Shown here one piece after another: positions 38,648-40,256 of a stretch of 40,256 bases of DNA. The stretch spans positions 1 to 40,256 of the forward strand of contig NZ_MVJM01000005.1 in NCBI RefSeq assembly GCF_002156385.1. Direction: 5' to 3'. Numbering within the stretch: the stretch's first letter is position 1; each line of letters begins with the position of its first letter. The notes under the pieces were generated by a model. That model had not been told where the DNA came from. It ran no database searches and saw only the letters and a list, made by a program, of their open reading frames with translations. The stretch is from Halalkalibacter urbisdiaboli (GTDB taxonomy: Bacteria; Bacillota; Bacilli; Bacillales; Bacillaceae_D). The position numbers and the translations under genes were made by a program.

Positions 38648-39268
38648 ATGGATAATGAAATGATTGAAATTTTTGATGAATATAAAAAATCATTAGGTGT
38701 AGCAAGCCGGAGAGACGTTCATAAAAACGGCTATTGGCATCAAACGTTTCATTGTTGGTTTGTTGGTGTAGAAAAAGGAGTCGAGTATATCTTTTTTCAA
38801 ATTAGAAGCGATATGAAAAAAGATTTCCCAACACTTTTAGATATCACTGCAGCCGGGCATATTTTAGCTCATGAAACTATGGATGATGGAATCCGAGAGG
38901 TTAAAGAAGAATTAGGTGTTGACGTTTCATTTAATGAATTAACTGAATTAGGTGTTATTGAGGATTGCATAATAAATGATAATTTTGTTGATAATGAATT
39001 TGCTAATGTTTTCTTATACCGAAGTAATAAATTAAAAGATAAATATATCCTACAAAAAGAAGAAGTATCAGGAATCGTTAAAACAGAATTTAAAGATTTT
39101 TATAATCTTTGCTTCGGATACATAGATGAAGTATTAATTAATGGATTTAAGATCGACACCTTTGGAAAAGAGATACCTATTGAAAAAAAGGTTAATAGAT
39201 TAGATTTTGTACCACATCCAGATACATATTTAAAAAAAGTTGCAAAACTAATTAAAGAGAGTTTGTAG
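38648..39268 (+). CDS. NUDIX hydrolase
   Basis: 206 aa. Nudix box GHILAHETMDDGIREVKEELGV (G70 to V91; given here as G-x5-E-x7-REV-x-EE-x-G) is complete. The front part has HQTFHCWF and the typical AAGHILAHET entry, as in isopentenyl-diphosphate-isomerase-like NUDIX proteins. Substrate not predictable. ATG 38648 follows AGAGGTGACC. Flanked by remnants on its right. Confidence 0.88.
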   Translation: MDNEMIEIFDEYKKSLGVASRRDVHKNGYWHQTFHCWFVGVEKGVEYIFFQIRSDMKKDFPTLLDITAAGHILAHETMDDGIREVKEELGVDVSFNELTELGVIEDCIINDNFVDNEFANVFLYRSNKLKDKYILQKEEVSGIVKTEFKDFYNLCFGYIDEVLINGFKIDTFGKEIPIEKKVNRLDFVPHPDTYLKKVAKLIKESL

Positions 39269-39369
39269 ATTGTGTTAGTTTTGCACAATTGCTTCAAGAA
39301 ACTAAATTGCGATGCTTCAATACGAGGAGAATCGCTTTCCTTGTTTAACTCGTTGTAGTTGAATAGCAC

Positions 39370-39528
39370 CTAATTCCAATTAGTGGTATTTTAATAGGGA
39401 ATCGAGCTGTAGATATTGATGATGTCTTGTTAAATACAATGGGTGGATTAGTTGGAATTCTGTTGTTTGTCATTTATAAAAAGTTGATTTTAAACAATGT
39501 AAATACAAAGGTTTTCACATCGATTTAG
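39370..39528 (+). pseudogene. VanZ-family remnant
   Basis: Open from 39370: LIPISGILIGNRAVDIDDVL and LNTMGGLVGILLFVIYKKLI, then stop at 39526. The RxxDIDDVxLNxxGG motif is the VanZ C-terminal signature. Upstream the frame is broken by stops, and the N-terminal membrane segments are gone. Confidence 0.75.
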
Positions 39529-39775
39529 TCTAACGTTTAAGATTTGGAAAATCCTTTATTAGCAAACAAAATGCATGAATTCACAATAGCAGCGGTGAGT
39601 TTTCATAGGCTTATTCTATCAACCTTTTTCTTTGGTGATTAAATAATGGTCATAATAGTTGGACATGAGAGAATTATAAATTATGGTGAAGGTTAATTAA
39701 TTTTGTTTAGGTAATATAGGCAATTGCTCCAAAAGAGTTATCGTTGGTAACGTCCAGTTTGTTTAAAGAAGAATT
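39529..39775. other. Gene-poor stretch beside the transposase
   Basis: No complete gene. Short frames near 39540-39640 and 39720-39780 (for example IAPKELSLVTSSLFKEEF) look like debris. Possibly pieces of a gene broken by the insertion sequence. Confidence 0.4.
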
Positions 39776-40256
39776 TCAGTATTTTAACATTTTAGTACAT
39801 CTTGTACTTATAGTAAGTGGGTGGTGTAATTGTTGGTTTTGTAAAAAGTTTGAGCAAAATGGTACTGATAACCTTGATAAACGAACAAAAAGAAAAAGCT
39901 TGTTTTGAAAAAAACAAGCTTTCAGACCGTAGACAAAACGCCTTTGAGAAATGACTCTCAAAGGCGTTTTCGCGTATTTCCGTCTATTGTCTGTTGGTGA
40001 CGCTGGAGGATGGGTGTTCCTCCAGTGCCAGTTGGCTAATTTTTTTAGGTTCATGGCAGTGAAAACAAGCATCGCCTGCATTGAGTTTTTTTCCAACCCT
40101 TTTAGGTTGGTCCAACGCATACCATGCTTTTGTTTGAGATCGGCAAAGACACGTTCAATCGTTTCTTTACGCTTGGCGTAAATCTCTTTATTTACCTCTG
40201 TGTGTCGTAAGTGTTCGGCTTCATCCAAAGCATCCTGCCAAATGTGTCGTAAAACC
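39776..40256 (-). mobile_element. IS1182-type transposase, C-terminal part (runs off the window)
   Basis: The minus-strand frame is open from the window edge (VLRHIWQDALDEAEHLRHTE) to a stop at 39776. KRKETIERVFADLKQKHGMR and a MLVFTAMNLKKLANW helix are the C-terminal DDE-region signature (ERVFAD holds the last acidic residue) of IS1182-family transposases. The final 45 or so residues read through two inverted repeats and may be non-genuine. The 5' part of the gene is outside the window. Confidence 0.82.
39894..39970. terminator. Two strong inverted repeats at the transposase 3' end
   Basis: AAAGCTTGTTTT / AAAACAAGCTTT at about 39896-39923 and AACGCCTTTGAGA / TCTCAAAGGCGTT at 39938-39970. 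Either could terminate the minus-strand transposase transcript or mark the element end. Confidence 0.65.

Overview
The window comes from a low-GC Gram-positive bacterium of the family Bacillaceae. The rRNA sequences, AGGAGG-type ribosome binding sites, a bioWAFDBI operon in the Bacillus subtilis order, a large Bacillus-type SRP RNA, a T-box leader and YjcZ-like mini-proteins all point that way. I cannot name the species.

Layout. Positions 1-325 are the tail of one rRNA operon (23S-5S spacer, 5S, terminator). Positions 460-6150 hold a mix of single genes: two CBO0543-like membrane proteins, a decayed chemotaxis receptor, a T-box-controlled methyltransferase, a luciferase-like oxidoreductase, an HPr-like protein without the phosphorylatable histidine, and a second-type PRPP synthetase. 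Positions 6240-12510 are a complete biotin operon (bioW-A-F-D-B-I) behind one promoter with two BirA-type operators. Positions 12600-17070 hold small housekeeping or unknown genes (HExxH protein, DUF2203, cupredoxin, aldo/keto reductase, nucleotidyltransferase, YjcZ-like peptide). Positions 17320-21800 are an MMPL transporter / sensor kinase / response regulator operon. Positions 21800-24120 hold remnants, a GAF-GGDEF gene broken by one TGA, and a second YjcZ-like peptide.

Positions 24330-32620 are a full rRNA operon (tandem promoters, 16S, 23S, 5S) followed by 21 complete tRNA genes and a terminator. From 32690 on come a HAD phosphatase, a frameshifted pseudogene, a sirtuin, membrane proteins, SRP RNA, a TraB-family protein, a tiny lipoprotein, a NUDIX protein, a VanZ remnant and the edge of an IS1182-type transposase.

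The most unusual signal is a family of structured, non-coding repeats inside the rRNA/tRNA operon. Six copies sit inside the tRNA cluster. Each follows a truncated 5' piece of tRNA-fMet, tRNA-Gly or tRNA-Thr and precedes the next copy or the intact tRNA, with exact periods of 130 bp (three units) and 154 bp (two units). They share a hairpin and a stem written GUCUC/GAGAC, and one copy replaces that stem by ACAUC/GAUGU, a compensatory change. A second family of about 120 nt long hairpins sits immediately upstream of 23S and of both 5S genes, also with compensatory changes. I do not recognise either as a named RNA family.
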